DNA of 64,000 bases from Hymenopellis radicata (taxonomy: Eukaryota; Basidiomycota; Agaricomycetes; Agaricales; Physalacriaceae). The stretch is from contig JADNRX010000201.1 of assembly GCA_015501595.1 (NCBI GenBank), forward strand, positions 39,197-103,196. Direction: 5' to 3'. Below the pieces are notes generated by a model. That model had not been told where the DNA came from. It was given only the letters and a program-made list of their open reading frames with translations, and searched no databases. This document shows positions 33,938 to 44,803 of the stretch, piece by piece. Positions within the stretch are counted from its first letter, which is position 1. Every line of letters begins with the position of its first letter. The position numbers and the translations under genes were made by a program.

Positions 33938-36359
33938 ATTTTTCGTTTTGCATTTTCTGTCCCTTGTACTACTAGTTTCTGCACCCATTCGTCCTATGTT
34001 GTCCTTTTAGCACTGCTTGCATCATCCATAGATACCATTATATTATAGATATTCGCCCATTACCAAAAAAATAATCATCCGAGTTGTTTAGGCCCAGTTT
34101 AACTTTTTTTCTCGAGCAAACTTCGAGACTTGGTCTGTCCTTGTTGAAAACTTGATGCTTGTGTTAACACGAGCGACTACGAACCCTGTCACAGCAAGAT
34201 AGCAACTAAAATTGAGTCCAAGCCGGCGGCGTGGCGCAAAGTTTCAAACGCCTACAAATAGAATTACAAACAAATAGATCTAGATCGCCACAGTACGCAC
34301 GTCATGTCCAAGCGGACATCCGTGATAATCATTGATAAAGAATCTAAGTTCAATCTAGGAATCTTCGTGGCGGAAGTCCTGCCTGAGGGGTTAGCCATCC
34401 GTCGAGCGTCATAGCGCTATCGAGGACGAAAATGAAAGCAATCTATTCAGACATCGAAAGCTAATCGGGGCTGGAATACCGGGCTAGGTGAAGGACAAGG
34501 CTCCGCCTCGAGGGTTGACGTTTCAAGTTCAGTGTTCTGCGCCTCTAGCTAAGTCTTTCGGATAGGAGCGGTATCATGAGGTAGGGGCTTACACTCGAGG
34601 AGAATGTCTGTGTTGAAGATAGTGCAGATACCGTTCGTTTTCGGTAACCCCACGAACATCCCGGATACGTATGAGATCTCACTGTGGCGGTCCATATCAT
34701 TCGTGAACCATGTACGTCTTTGTCGCTCGTCTTCACGCGTAGCTGGTACTGATAGGCCCATGGTAGCTCAATCCGAATCACGTAGTGAGTATTGGCCTTC
34801 GTATGGAGAGCTGAGTGCTGTGAATATGCTATTTGACGCTGGTGAATCCTTCGTTGAGCCGGATGACTCCTTTAGGACGGACGCCGTAGCATTCATCAAT
34901 GCGCGACATAAGGACAGTTCAACTACAGACGAATTCTGACACTGAAAGGTAAGGCATACTATGTTCGCACAAACACTGGTGGTGGAAAGAAGAGGTAAGT
35001 GCATGGGCACCACCAAGAATGATACGAGCTCACTCATTGGTGTCACGTAAGTCGTAATGTCGCCAGTTACCGCAGCCGAACTGCGCTCTAGTCCAGTGTT
35101 GAACTGTTGCGACTGAATCAGATTCCTATTTCATGAACGACTCACCTGGAACGAATAAACAGTCGATGACCACTGTCCCATGGTCTCGCTTGAGCGCAAG
35201 CATTTCTATGTCCCAAGCAGAACTCTTCGAAGAGCCTCATTTTGGTCTGCACGCTGCTGTTAAGTTTAGTGCATTAAGAAAATGGAGGCTTTGCGACATT
35301 AGACGCCGAACCATGGAAGGGATAAGGTTGGAGAGTTTCGTGACTTCCGGTTATAGTCTAGTTTTCCGAATTCACTGAACATTGTAGTGGCCAATGTCCT
35401 GGAATGTTTCAGCTCGTCGTTCATGTCCCTTTATGGTGAACGTTACCCCTCGATACACGCTTTTGTTCTAATTAACCCATCCGCGGCGGACGATTGCATT
35501 CCACTGGCAAATCGGGGACCTCGGTCGACGTCGAGCGGCCGTATCGACGCTAAAACGCAACCTTCGGACGCGATTCATACCATCAAGAAGGCGATACGAC
35601 GTAAGCTGACATTCAAGAAACTTCGCGAATGTTCTAGCCACGAAGGTGCCAGGTCAACGCCAACGCCGCAACCTCATAAGCCACTATCAGTACCAAAGCA
35701 AGCAGGAGTGGCGCTAATTACAGATGTTCCCTGTGACGTCATTAGAATGGGAGGGTATATAAGTGAGGAGGTGTCACATCGAGTCCCCCACCGTTCTGTG
35801 GTGTAGTGGGTGCTGGTACGCATTGCGACCTAGTAAATACCGTAAGTTTACTCAGATGTCTGGCGGGTTATTTGGTACTGACCGCGACTTAGCGTAGAAT
35901 TATACACTTTCATGGTTGAAGTACTCCTAAACAAGAAAGATTCCGCCGTTAGTGCGTATCCCGACAGGAACGCAGACGTAGATCTCGTCAAACCATTTCG
36001 CCCATGCTGTAAGTCTCACGTGATGCCGTTGTTGCCAAACACTCTCGCGGGAACCTCGACCTCTGGCCGCTTCTTACTTTTTCCGGTCAACACAGTCGCG
36101 TCGGCGGCGGCTTCCCACCTTCATTTGTCCTTTCCTCCTCACTTATGCTCATTTTTATGCCCTTATTGTAGACGATTCCTTCGATACGACGTGTCTTGAG
36201 AGAGGTACTTGTGACTGGTATGGCCTGACTATTTTTTCCTGCTAAAATTACAGATTTTTACCAGTTCCTAGCATTTTATGTCTCTTTTTCCAGTTCAACT
36301 CAACCCGTCGTCAAGCCCTTCATTCGAAATTGCAGCATCGTGGGTGGCGCGCCGGATAT
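33938..36359. other. Gap; possible small minus-strand gene at about 34545-35046
   Basis: Mostly without supported genes. On the minus strand 35046-34770 (VVELSLCRALMNATASVL, SSPYEGQYSL) and 34700-34549 (DRHSEISYVSGMFVGLPK, CTIFNTDILLEC) look coding and could be two exons of a small gene of unknown type, joined by a short intron. Plus-strand frames at 35133-35806 are likely chance. The 36.2-36.36 kb part is the promoter of the YTH gene. Confidence 0.25.
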
Positions 36360-38746
36360 ATGTACGGCGATGGGGGGCGCGAGGGCGCCGCCGAGCGATC
36401 ATATCAGGATGCTGATCAAGCTTCGCAAGGTGGTCGGCCTCCTCCACTGGCGCAGGAGCAGCCGTCGTCGTATCGTGACTACACGTCGGGCGCGACGTAC
36501 GCGGAACAACAGCGCCCTCTCCTGGGCCCATTCGCGATGTCAAACACCATGCAGCCGCCCATGGGCCCCCAGTCCCCGCCGTACAGCTTGCCGCATACCC
36601 ACCACCATGGATATCCCCAGCACCTCATGCAGCAGGTGCCGCCAATATATACCTCATCATACCCGCAGTCTCCCAGCGACCTGCCTCTCTCCAATCCATT
36701 CTATGCACAGGGTACTGCTCCATCTTTGTCCAGCTTTTCGCCAACCTCACAGTCTGACTCGTTCAATTATTCTGGAACAGGTTCCTACATGCCATACTCG
36801 CATTCTATTTCACCCAGCGTGTACTCGCTCCATCCTTTCCAACTAGTCCTCAGTACTCGACCCCACAGGCCATGAACTATCCTCAGCACTTTGCCGAGAC
36901 AGAGGTCCAGGGAACGTGGTGGTATCTCCCTCCTTCCAGCCACTACGACGCCAATCCTGCTCGCTACCAGGGCCCATTTGCTGTCGACTATGCTCACCGT
37001 CAGAACGAGTCTGCCCAGCCGCAACCGCAGGTCCAGTCTCCCGCGACATCTCCACATGCCAGTCACTCCAATTCTCAGCTTCGTCTCCCACCACCCCGGA
37101 TTCCCCGCACTTCGTCGTCCTCCTTGTCGCCCAATCTCGGCAGCGCACCCTCGCGGGGCACGCCATCATCGCGGGAAACGCCGCCGCAGAATTCTCTGAC
37201 GCGTCGGTCGTATCATCCCAACCCTCCGTCGCACCGTTCCGACTTTGTGATGTGGGTAGGTAACGTACCCTCTGACGCGACGTATGACGAGCTTAGGCGG
37301 TTTTTTTTCATCGCCTGACCCTACTCGTGCGATTTCCATCTTCCTTATTGCGCGCTCGAACTGTGCATTCGTGAATTTTGCAACCGAGGCGGACTTGCAG
37401 CGTGCCATTAGCACGTACAATAAAGTCCCGTTGCGCCCTACGGACCCCCAGTGTCCTATGCTGGTCTGTAGGGTGCGCAAGAAGGATGATGATCTGACTG
37501 CTGGTGTTGGTGGTCAAAGGGGAACGGGAATGCATACTCGATGGGTGCGGACTCAGAAGGCGAAGGAGCGGGAGCTAGAGGAAGCACTGGGCGGATTGAG
37601 TATTGTCGACGGACGGGAAGTGCGACCTCCGTCGAAACCACACCCCGACTCGACCAGCTCGGACTCTTTTTCATCCACCAAGTCGAGTATGCTAAGCCAG
37701 TACTTTCCGAAACGCTACTTTATTCTCAAGTCGCATACTCAGGTATGCAATTTCATCGTTTCCTTGGCGCTTTGTTTATGCTGTTTTTAGGAAGATTTGG
37801 ATCGCAGCGTACAGACGGGCTTGTGGACGACGCAGAGGCATAATGAGGGTGTTCTCGATCAGGCGTATCGAAGTAGCAAAGATGGTGTCTACTTGATATT
37901 TAGCGTCAACAAAAGCGGAGAATTCTATGGTTATGCCAGGTAAGTTTTGGCTGCAATTTCTTGCTTTCGCTAATAAACACCAGGATGGCAGGGCCGATAG
38001 GTGAAGAACACGAACCACCACCTACTGAACCTGCTCCGCCCGTGACGGGACAGACACACGCGTCTTCCTTTCGCAATCCTACTGCTGGAGACGGCTATTT
38101 TGCGAACCGATTGGTCGAGGAATCGCCAATGCCCTTGCAAACACCTGAGCAGATGCGTACGGCAATCACGGAAGGCGCTGCTCGGTACCAGCCGAATCTC
38201 AAGTCTGCCCCGCCGGAGCTCGGTGCACCCCATCATGGTATAACACCCGTTACGCCCGCTGCAAAGTTCAGCCTAGACGCGCGCGCAAGCAACGAGCGCC
38301 CTCCGCCGCGTTCTCAGCAGCCTACCATGGACACCTTCCACTCGCCCCACGATCCCAAATTCAAGTTGGACGAAGCCGCGCCGTCGCGTGCTCTACGATC
38401 GCCAGGGAGAGATCCCTTACAGATGGTCTCTGAGGATTCGGAAGACCACCAAGAGACTTTGGGACGTCCGTTTAGGGTAGAGTGGCTGTGCACGGAGAGG
38501 TTGTCGTTCCATTTGACGAGGCATCTACGGAACGAATGGAATAAGGACAAGGAGGTGAAAGTGTCGCGGGACGGAACGGAGATCGAGCCAACGGTTGGGG
38601 AGCGCTGGATTGCCGAATGGACGCAGATGTTGATAGACGCCAAGGAGAAGACGCTGACGGGGGACAATAGGGCTAGGGAAGGGAGGGGGAGAAAGGCGGG
38701 AAAGGAGAGGGTGAAGGAGGGCGGAGTGCCGCCTTCCTTTGGGTAA
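36360..38746 (+). CDS. RRM + YTH domain RNA-binding protein (m6A reader-like), two homopolymer frameshifts
   Basis: YTH domains bind N6-methyladenosine in RNA. Exons 36360-37742, 37791-37939, 37984-38746. The frame closes only with one C added near 36840 (HPFPTSP) and one T removed from the T8 run at 37301-37308 (RRFFSSPDP). Order: Pro/Ser/Gln-rich N-terminus, RRM (FVMWVGNVP, then SNCAFVNFAT), then YTH from YFILKSHTQEDLD, LWTTQRHNE with an aromatic-cage Trp, VYLIFSVNKSGEFYGYARM, interrupted by a Ser/Pro-rich insertion, and the C-terminal half FRVEWL to HLRNEWN and KVSRDGTEIEP. Start at MYGDGG is the first Met of the frame; an upstream exon is possible. Ends in a basic tail. Confidence 0.85.
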
Positions 38747-38771
38747 CTCGGCGACGACGAATGGACGCCAA

Positions 38772-38855
38772 AACGAATTCAAAAATACACGAACGCCTAA
38801 TACACGCGCACAGAACGAATTCAAAGATACACGAACGCCTAATACACACGCACAG
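38772..38855 (+). repeat. Two tandem 42-bp repeats in the 3' flank of the YTH gene
   Basis: Units 38772-38813 and 38814-38855, each starting AACGAATTCAAA and ending CGCACAG, differing at two bases. Located 26 bp after the YTH stop codon, so probably in the 3' UTR. Confidence 0.85.
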
Positions 38856-39656
38856 CATCGGCATTGAATTATCATGTTCGTCTTTGCTATTCTTTCCTTG
38901 TTTTCGCTCACACACCCCATGCAGCATATCATTATTGCATATCACGCCTCGCCTCGTAATTCACGATACGAGTTCTTTTTCACGCCTCTTGTATTCGCTC
39001 ATTATTCACGACTATTACCTTTTGGACCCATACACGCGGGCTTTTGTTGTTTTACTTGCACATATTTTTGTTGTCGTCGCATTGTTTTTGCTCTGCTGCT
39101 GTAGCCATACGTCTGTTTCTCGTTATCATGCATTTGTACAACTGGCAATATACACGTTTCGCGCCATTGTGCGCACGCACATACATACACAAAGGAAAGT
39201 GTTTTGTATTCTACTTCTCGATTCTGAGAGGGTCAGCCATTGATTTGATATCTTTACTACTTTAGACTTTGGGGCGAAGAGGATCGATCTTTCATGGCGC
39301 TGAGCGGGATGAAGCTTTGAAGTATCGAGCTCCTGCTACGCTCCTCGTGAGTCGCGCGTCTCTACGCGGACCGGCAGTTGAATTCGATGATTGCCGGCTA
39401 TTGGACAAGGCGTAGTACCTTGAGTGAGGGGTTATCTTTGGACGTCCATGATCATGGGCTGGTACCTGTGTTGTACGGTGAACATGTTAAAGCGAGGATA
39501 CACCCCAGGATTTCCCCGCGTCACAAATAGCGGACATAGCGAAGACGTAGAATCCTATCGCACTTTGCTTCCCTCATAAGACTTCTCTGTAAAGTGAGTG
39601 TTCTTACGTCCCTTCAAGTGTCTGCTAAACGGCGCTTAGATATAAAAGACGGCAAT
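38856..39656. other. Intergenic, no gene seen
   Basis: AT-richer stretch following the YTH gene, with only short chance frames; no repeat or RNA gene recognised. Confidence 0.4.
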
Positions 39657-40238
39657 ATGATGTCGACGGTTGATGTACCAGATGACATTTGTCGGGAAAT
39701 CTTCCTCAACACCGTTCCTTGCTGGGATGATCTATGCGACGAGTCGATCCATCTGGACTCGCTTGATGGCTCCCACAGTCCGTGGACGGTATCTCATGTA
39801 TCTCGCCGATGGAGAGCGCTCTCACTGACATTCCCCCGGCTCTGGTCGTGCATCGCCGTCTACCTTCCCTGTCGCCGCGGCGCTTCCGACCACGCTCAAC
39901 GGCTGGCACAGCGTCTAGCTATGCACATAGCGCGCGCGCGCTCAGCCGATCTCTTCATCCGGATATACGCCTTCCGAACACCATACCCTCTTCATCCCGT
40001 CTTCCCAGTCCTTTTTCCATCCATGTCGAGATGGTCGCATCTCTGTCTCGCGGTCCCGCACGACCTGTACGTGCAGATTGGGCTGCATATTCACCAGCTT
40101 GGGATGTTGAGAGCGCTCTGTATCGTGGATCCGCTTCTTGGACGCGTTTATGGGGATGGCAGGCCAGCCGGCGCGGGGGTTCTGGCGATGTTTAGATGCT
40201 TGCCGCAACTTGAGGAATTGGTATGTGATGCGAGGTGA
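39657..40238 (+). CDS. Short F-box protein, about 193 aa, probably truncated
   Basis: F-box at the N-terminus (VPDDICREIFLNTVPCW, then PWTVSHVSRRWRALSLTFPRLWSCI), followed by a piece of the usual downstream region (SRWSHLCLAVP, CLPQLEELVCD). Relatives in this family are commonly 400-550 aa, so the protein ends early. No intron acceptor or continuing frame was found downstream, which makes truncation more likely than a missed exon. Start at the MM pair at 39657; an upstream non-ATG extension has no support. Confidence 0.55.
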   Translation: MMSTVDVPDDICREIFLNTVPCWDDLCDESIHLDSLDGSHSPWTVSHVSRRWRALSLTFPRLWSCIAVYLPCRRGASDHAQRLAQRLAMHIARARSADLFIRIYAFRTPYPLHPVFPVLFPSMSRWSHLCLAVPHDLYVQIGLHIHQLGMLRALCIVDPLLGRVYGDGRPAGAGVLAMFRCLPQLEELVCDAR

Positions 40239-40512
40239 GTTTGAGAAAGTGAGGCGATGGGTATTGGTAGTCTGATGCACATCCTTTCCAAGGTATTTTG
40301 AACAGGGAAGGGCGGTGGGGATGAAACCCGCACAAGTGCACGTAAAATTGTTGCAGCCGTTTGTCAAAGACGAGCAATGAGAACCTTCTTTTTGATTGGT
40401 ACCAGTTGCGAAGTTTGAAAAGACAATTTGTAGTTCCCATAAGCTCTGCTTGAACGTGTATAACAAGTTACGTACTCCATGAAAGGGAGAACTCGTAAAT
40501 ATAACATAATGT

Positions 40513-40588
40513 ATTGCTTCAAATGGCAGTGGGCGGTAGTCTGAATATTTATTGCTTCAAATGGCATTAGGCGGTAGTTTGAACATCC
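40513..40588. repeat. Two tandem 38-bp repeats spanning the GH18 stop codon
   Basis: ATTGCTTCAAATGGCA..GCGGTAGT.TGAA units at 40513-40550 and 40551-40588. The GH18 stop at 40557-40559 lies in the second unit, so the last about 10 codons of the gene are part of the repeat and are copied downstream as non-coding sequence. Confidence 0.8.
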
Positions 40589-41507
40589 TCGAAGAAACCC
40601 TCCTCTTCTCTTCCGCCCTCTTAGCCTCCAGCCTCGCCTTCTGGAGCTGCATAGCATCGTGCATCATAATCGCCCACTCCCACGGACTGTCGCTGTCGGG
40701 ATTCGAATTGAAGTATTCCCAACCACCTACGCCGCCCCACTCTGTTCCATACTTCTCCATCAGCGACTCGATGCTCTCGACCACATGGTCTGGGGACACG
40801 TAACCGCCCCCATTCGCCGAGTTCGTGAGGACGGTGGCAGTAACACGACCGGGATCAATGCCCTGGTCGTATTCGATGATAGAGATGTACTGGTCTTCGG
40901 GGAAAAAGGTACCGAACCCGGAATAGAACTGGGCATTGTAGAACGCGATTTGGTCGCCCGCCACTGCTTCCAAGTCGATGTAGTCAAACCCGGAAAGGTT
41001 GCCACCTTCTTTGAGGGCGCTAGCGACGGGAGCGAGGGTAATGATGAAGTCATCGCCAAAGTCGGTCTTGAGCTGGGAAATGAGACGGAGGATGGTCGGC
41101 ATTGACACCGACTGCTCGACGTCGAGGTCCATGCCGTCAAGGTTGTAGGTGCGGATGACATCGGCGAGGGGCGGATAATACACGTCGAAGTATTCGTCGG
41201 TGAGGCATGAGTAGGTACCGGCCGCCGCGCCTCCCAGCATTCCGAGGACCTTTGTGCCGTTGCCCTGCATCATAGCAATTTCGGGCCACACGGGCGCGAA
41301 ATACGAGTCGCTGGGCATGAAGTCGTTGAGGTGGACGATGTCTGGACCGACGTTGCCCATGTTCAGATGGAACGCGGCAATCAGGAGGTGAGTCACGTAG
41401 CCGATGAGGGGGAGGGGGGAGACAAAGGCGCCATTCTTGTAATGCGTTTGGTAGTACATGACGACGCGGTTGGCGACTTCGACCATGATGGCAGGCGGAG
41501 GGACCAA
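40557..41507 (-). CDS. GH18 chitinase-like glycosyl hydrolase, 316 aa, single exon
   Basis: TIM-barrel glycosidase family acting on beta-1,4-GlcNAc polymers. The catalytic signature DGMDLDVE is complete (Asp124, Asp127, Asp129, Glu131 acid/base), and the upstream barrel strand VLGMLGG matches the family's SxGG site with Met-Leu for the first residues. A C-terminal barrel strand is GGWEYFNSNPD. No signal peptide at either candidate start (Met1 or Met8, MVEVANRVVMYY), so the protein looks intracellular. The C-terminus ends in a charged helix (LEAKRAEEKRR). No chitin-binding module. Intracellular GH18 proteins of this size occur widely in Agaricomycetes; role unknown. Confidence 0.8.
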   Translation of the reverse strand: MVPPPAIMVEVANRVVMYYQTHYKNGAFVSPLPLIGYVTHLLIAAFHLNMGNVGPDIVHLNDFMPSDSYFAPVWPEIAMMQGNGTKVLGMLGGAAAGTYSCLTDEYFDVYYPPLADVIRTYNLDGMDLDVEQSVSMPTILRLISQLKTDFGDDFIITLAPVASALKEGGNLSGFDYIDLEAVAGDQIAFYNAQFYSGFGTFFPEDQYISIIEYDQGIDPGRVTATVLTNSANGGGYVSPDHVVESIESLMEKYGTEWGGVGGWEYFNSNPDSDSPWEWAIMMHDAMQLQKARLEAKRAEEKRRVSSRMFKLPPNAI

Positions 41508-42900
41508 GGACGGCCTTGACCTGTCGGGGGATTGACAGACAGACTTTATAATGAGGGATGAGCCTCATTACCAGAAGCACGACAAGCATGCTTCCATAAG
41601 GCACCGTGGATGTATCACAAGTCGTCGCTGATACTGGGCACATGCCAGTGCATATAAGCCAAGCAAGCTTTATCGGTAGTGTATGCCTTCGGATGCAGCC
41701 TTACCGCCATGCGTCGTCCTTGTGCTTCGGTAATGAAGCCAAGGACAACCATCCGCTCCCATGGACCATGACACGTCGCGAATTGATATCTCGTGATACC
41801 GGGGACTTCTTTTGAGGGGTACAGATCGCAAGATTTGAAGCTGATGGCATTTAGTTTCCTGCCCATGCGCTGATAAACAGGTCAAACAGATGAAAGAAAG
41901 TCGGATAAAAGCGTTATGGGACCAGCAGGAGTGTGGGTCGGACTCACGTCGCAGGAGATTCGGATGCACAATGGCACGACACGCCAGGTATGAATTCTTG
42001 AGGCTGTATTGACGAGCCACTCGGACGATACCCTTATCCGACGAGTCCGAAGCCTGCACGCGAGAGAAGAGATGTACAGCATGATTCCAGCCTCGATGAG
42101 TATAGGGGTTATCGTCGTGCACGTCCTAAGGAAAGTAGAAGAGCAGAATCAGATAGCGTAGTAAGTTCAGGTCGGTGTGTCGCGAATCAGAAAGATGGGA
42201 GGAAAACATCGGACGCAAATCGGTGTCACGTTTTGACAAAGTATTCAGGTACGCCATCAGAGTTTTTCTTGCTCTGCTCCGTACCTAACCTACGGATTCG
42301 CCTTTGCCAACGGCTGCTAGACAAATGCTATGTGATATTGGTTATCACGAGGCCTCTATCTCGATTCTAGTGCCTATCGGAAGGCTATCGTTGTCCGACA
42401 TTCATGCGGCGCCGTCGCAGAATGTTTCTTGTCATGAGGGTAAAGCCGTCCTTTGGGCGTACCTACAGGCTGAATGGAACTCTGTTCTCGTTGTTTTCCT
42501 CTTTTTCGTCCCACCGTCGGTGCCGATTTGGGCGCTGCCGAGGAAGTCGCGCACCGCTGAGACTCCGCCCCATTGAATTCTAAACATTGACGCTGTAAGG
42601 ACAGCTTAATGAATCATATTATCCTCTAATCGTGTCTGTGTTATAGCACGGGCTTATTTGTTGTGTACGCCACCTGCTCAACCTGCCATGCACTAGTGAA
42701 GTTTCTTGGCAGGACTATTTCCCATCCCTATGTGAGCGTTAGGCTCTATTCACAACTGATGACCCAAGGCCCTCCGCAGGACAGCCGTGTGGCATCTATT
42801 CGTCAGGTTTTTTGATCTGGCAGTACTAGTAGTTACATAGAATCGGAGTTATAGCTAAGTTCATGCTCTCCCACAAGTAGTACAGACATTGAGCAGGAAT
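41508..42900. other. Intergenic, no gene seen
   Basis: Only weak overlapping frames on both strands. No repeat, RNA gene or conserved motif recognised. Confidence 0.4.
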
Positions 42901-43524
42901 TTAAGTATTAGAAAGCAAATTTCGGAACTCATCATCTGATACCCGCGACAAGAACAGACTATCCTGCCAAGTCTCTCTCTCGGAATCTTCTTGCGCCACT
43001 GAGTGAATGGACTCTGGCTCACCGAAAACGATGCCCACCGCACGACCATGTTCCAAGGACTGCTTTAATGCGGATGCCACCAGCTCCTTGTCTTTCCCAC
43101 TGGACGGTGGCGTTCCCAATACGCGGGCGTCGATCCATACCGACGCGAGCCTGTCCTTGGAAGAGGATGTCAAGTTAATCAACCATAAGTGTCCTTCGGT
43201 TTCAGATAGATAGATAGGAAAGGTGTGTTGGATGGAGATACGGACACCGTCCTGACTCTCCGTGTCTGATTCATCTCCTTCAGGACGTGATGCAGCGTTT
43301 GGAATGAAAATGTAGTGTGTGGCATCAAGAAAAGGAAAAGTCGAGTGGAAGCGGTCCAGATTCCTGGACATGTATTGGTGTACAAGCGCTCTGGTCTCTG
43401 AACAAGACAACGGCGCGCCGCCCTTGTCTGCGTCTATCATTGTGGCTTTCGGGGCGTCATCTCCGAGTCCGTCGCCAGGCGGGGATGGCACGCTGAGTTC
43501 AAGATTGTCTAGTGATGCAGACAT
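42901..43524 (-). CDS. Hypothetical protein, about 207 aa
   Basis: Open frame with coding-like composition and no intron. I do not recognise it. Seen: N-terminal disordered stretch (SVPSPPGDGLGDD), a middle region with HYIFIPNAASRP and beta-like SIQHTFPIYLSETEGHLWLINL, then VWIDARVLG and AVGIVFGEP. The frame opens at 43641, but the Met at 43524 (MSASLDNLELS) is the more natural start because upstream residues look like 5' UTR. No TM segment or signal peptide. Confidence 0.45.
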   Translation of the reverse strand: MSASLDNLELSVPSPPGDGLGDDAPKATMIDADKGGAPLSCSETRALVHQYMSRNLDRFHSTFPFLDATHYIFIPNAASRPEGDESDTESQDGVRISIQHTFPIYLSETEGHLWLINLTSSSKDRLASVWIDARVLGTPPSSGKDKELVASALKQSLEHGRAVGIVFGEPESIHSVAQEDSERETWQDSLFLSRVSDDEFRNLLSNT

Positions 43525-43641
43525 TATAGGAGGCAGAAGGAAAGATGATGGGTGGCCTCGCTCGATGTGACGGCCTTTATAGACAAGGGGGCGTGGAAGC
43601 CTGACGGCAAACAGGCGTCTATTGAGAATGATGATCGTCAT

Positions 43642-44803
43642 TGTTGTTATTGTAGTGCTGCACAGCAGTGATGTGCACTGCCCACCCGGGGCAAGAACTT
43701 CCAGATGATTCTAGGGCATTTCTTCATGAAAAACGTGTCGTCTACATCAATTGAGTTTCACGATGAAAAAAGTCAGTGAGGACAATTTACAAACTTGGTA
43801 CTATCGGATTTCCTTCGTTTTCGTCACAGTTCCTGTGGTGCACACGATGTTGGGCGTTAGCTCCATGAATGTTATCAGGCAGGAGTTGTCAAGCAAGCGT
43901 CTATTTGACGATTTGACGATCATGGAAAGGGAGGAAGCCAAGTTCGGAAGTTACCGAAGACTTGCTTACGTCATTCTTTTCTTCTTCCTCTCTTGCCCTT
44001 TTCATGGCTTCTTGCATAGAACAATGAACCAATGTCGCGTTTCTGTCACTGCAACTATCTGACGACCTACGTCTCCTCTCACACCTACCGCCTTCGATGG
44101 CCGCTGCGTCTCTCCATCGATACTACTGAAATTCGCACCAGATTCAAGTTGGTCCATTTCCTCCGCGCCACAATCACGTTCATCTGGGTACCCTTACGGT
44201 TACTGCCTTGCCTCATTGAAATCACTGCCGACTACACTTGTTCCGCGTTCTCTGCTTTGTTCTTTGAGCACTAACTTCTTTGGACAGATGGGCTTTTCAT
44301 ATTAATCGCTACTTTCGAGAGCAAATGTTGACTTCAGCTAGAACTTGAACCGCTAGCACAAACTCCTGTAGTGCGCCTGAGAAGTACTTATTGTCCGCCT
44401 CCGATAATCAATGCAACGACTCTAATCTCTTGAAGAACGCATCGTCGACTGGCAACCTGGGCCTCAACGTATGTGTTTCCTCCCATCAACCAAACACTGC
44501 CTCGTATTGCTGAACCCATTGGAGTTGCCGCTAAGAAATCTCCCAATCGAGGTAATGATTTCTACGCATGAGATGGTCCTCCCTCATCGACTTCGAAGAT
44601 CGTTTTTACATCGACCTATGAAGCCTCCCAGTTTGGCTCCATCCACAACATTATCCGCACACGTTTGAGCGGAAATCCTATAATAAGCAAAGGTCATGCG
44701 TTCATCTCGGCGTCTATGAATCGCATCGATAGACGCCCTCGAGGCCCAAGCTTCCTCAAACGGTGCGATTACGCAACCCCTCCATCCTTGCGCCTTCACC
44801 ACG
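43642..44803. other. Intergenic, no gene seen
   Basis: Short frames only on both strands. A minus-strand frame at 44584-44922 overlaps exon 1 of the following gene and was judged a shadow. Confidence 0.4.

Noticed and set aside
35790..35860. tRNA-like string TTCTGTGGTGTAGTGGGTGCTGG
   Set aside because: Has a D-arm-like A box, but no T-arm B box or closing acceptor stem follows.
36340..36846. Arg-rich frame overlapping the YTH gene start
   Set aside because: Out-of-frame shadow of the Pro/Gln-rich N-terminus; its composition is low in conserved content.
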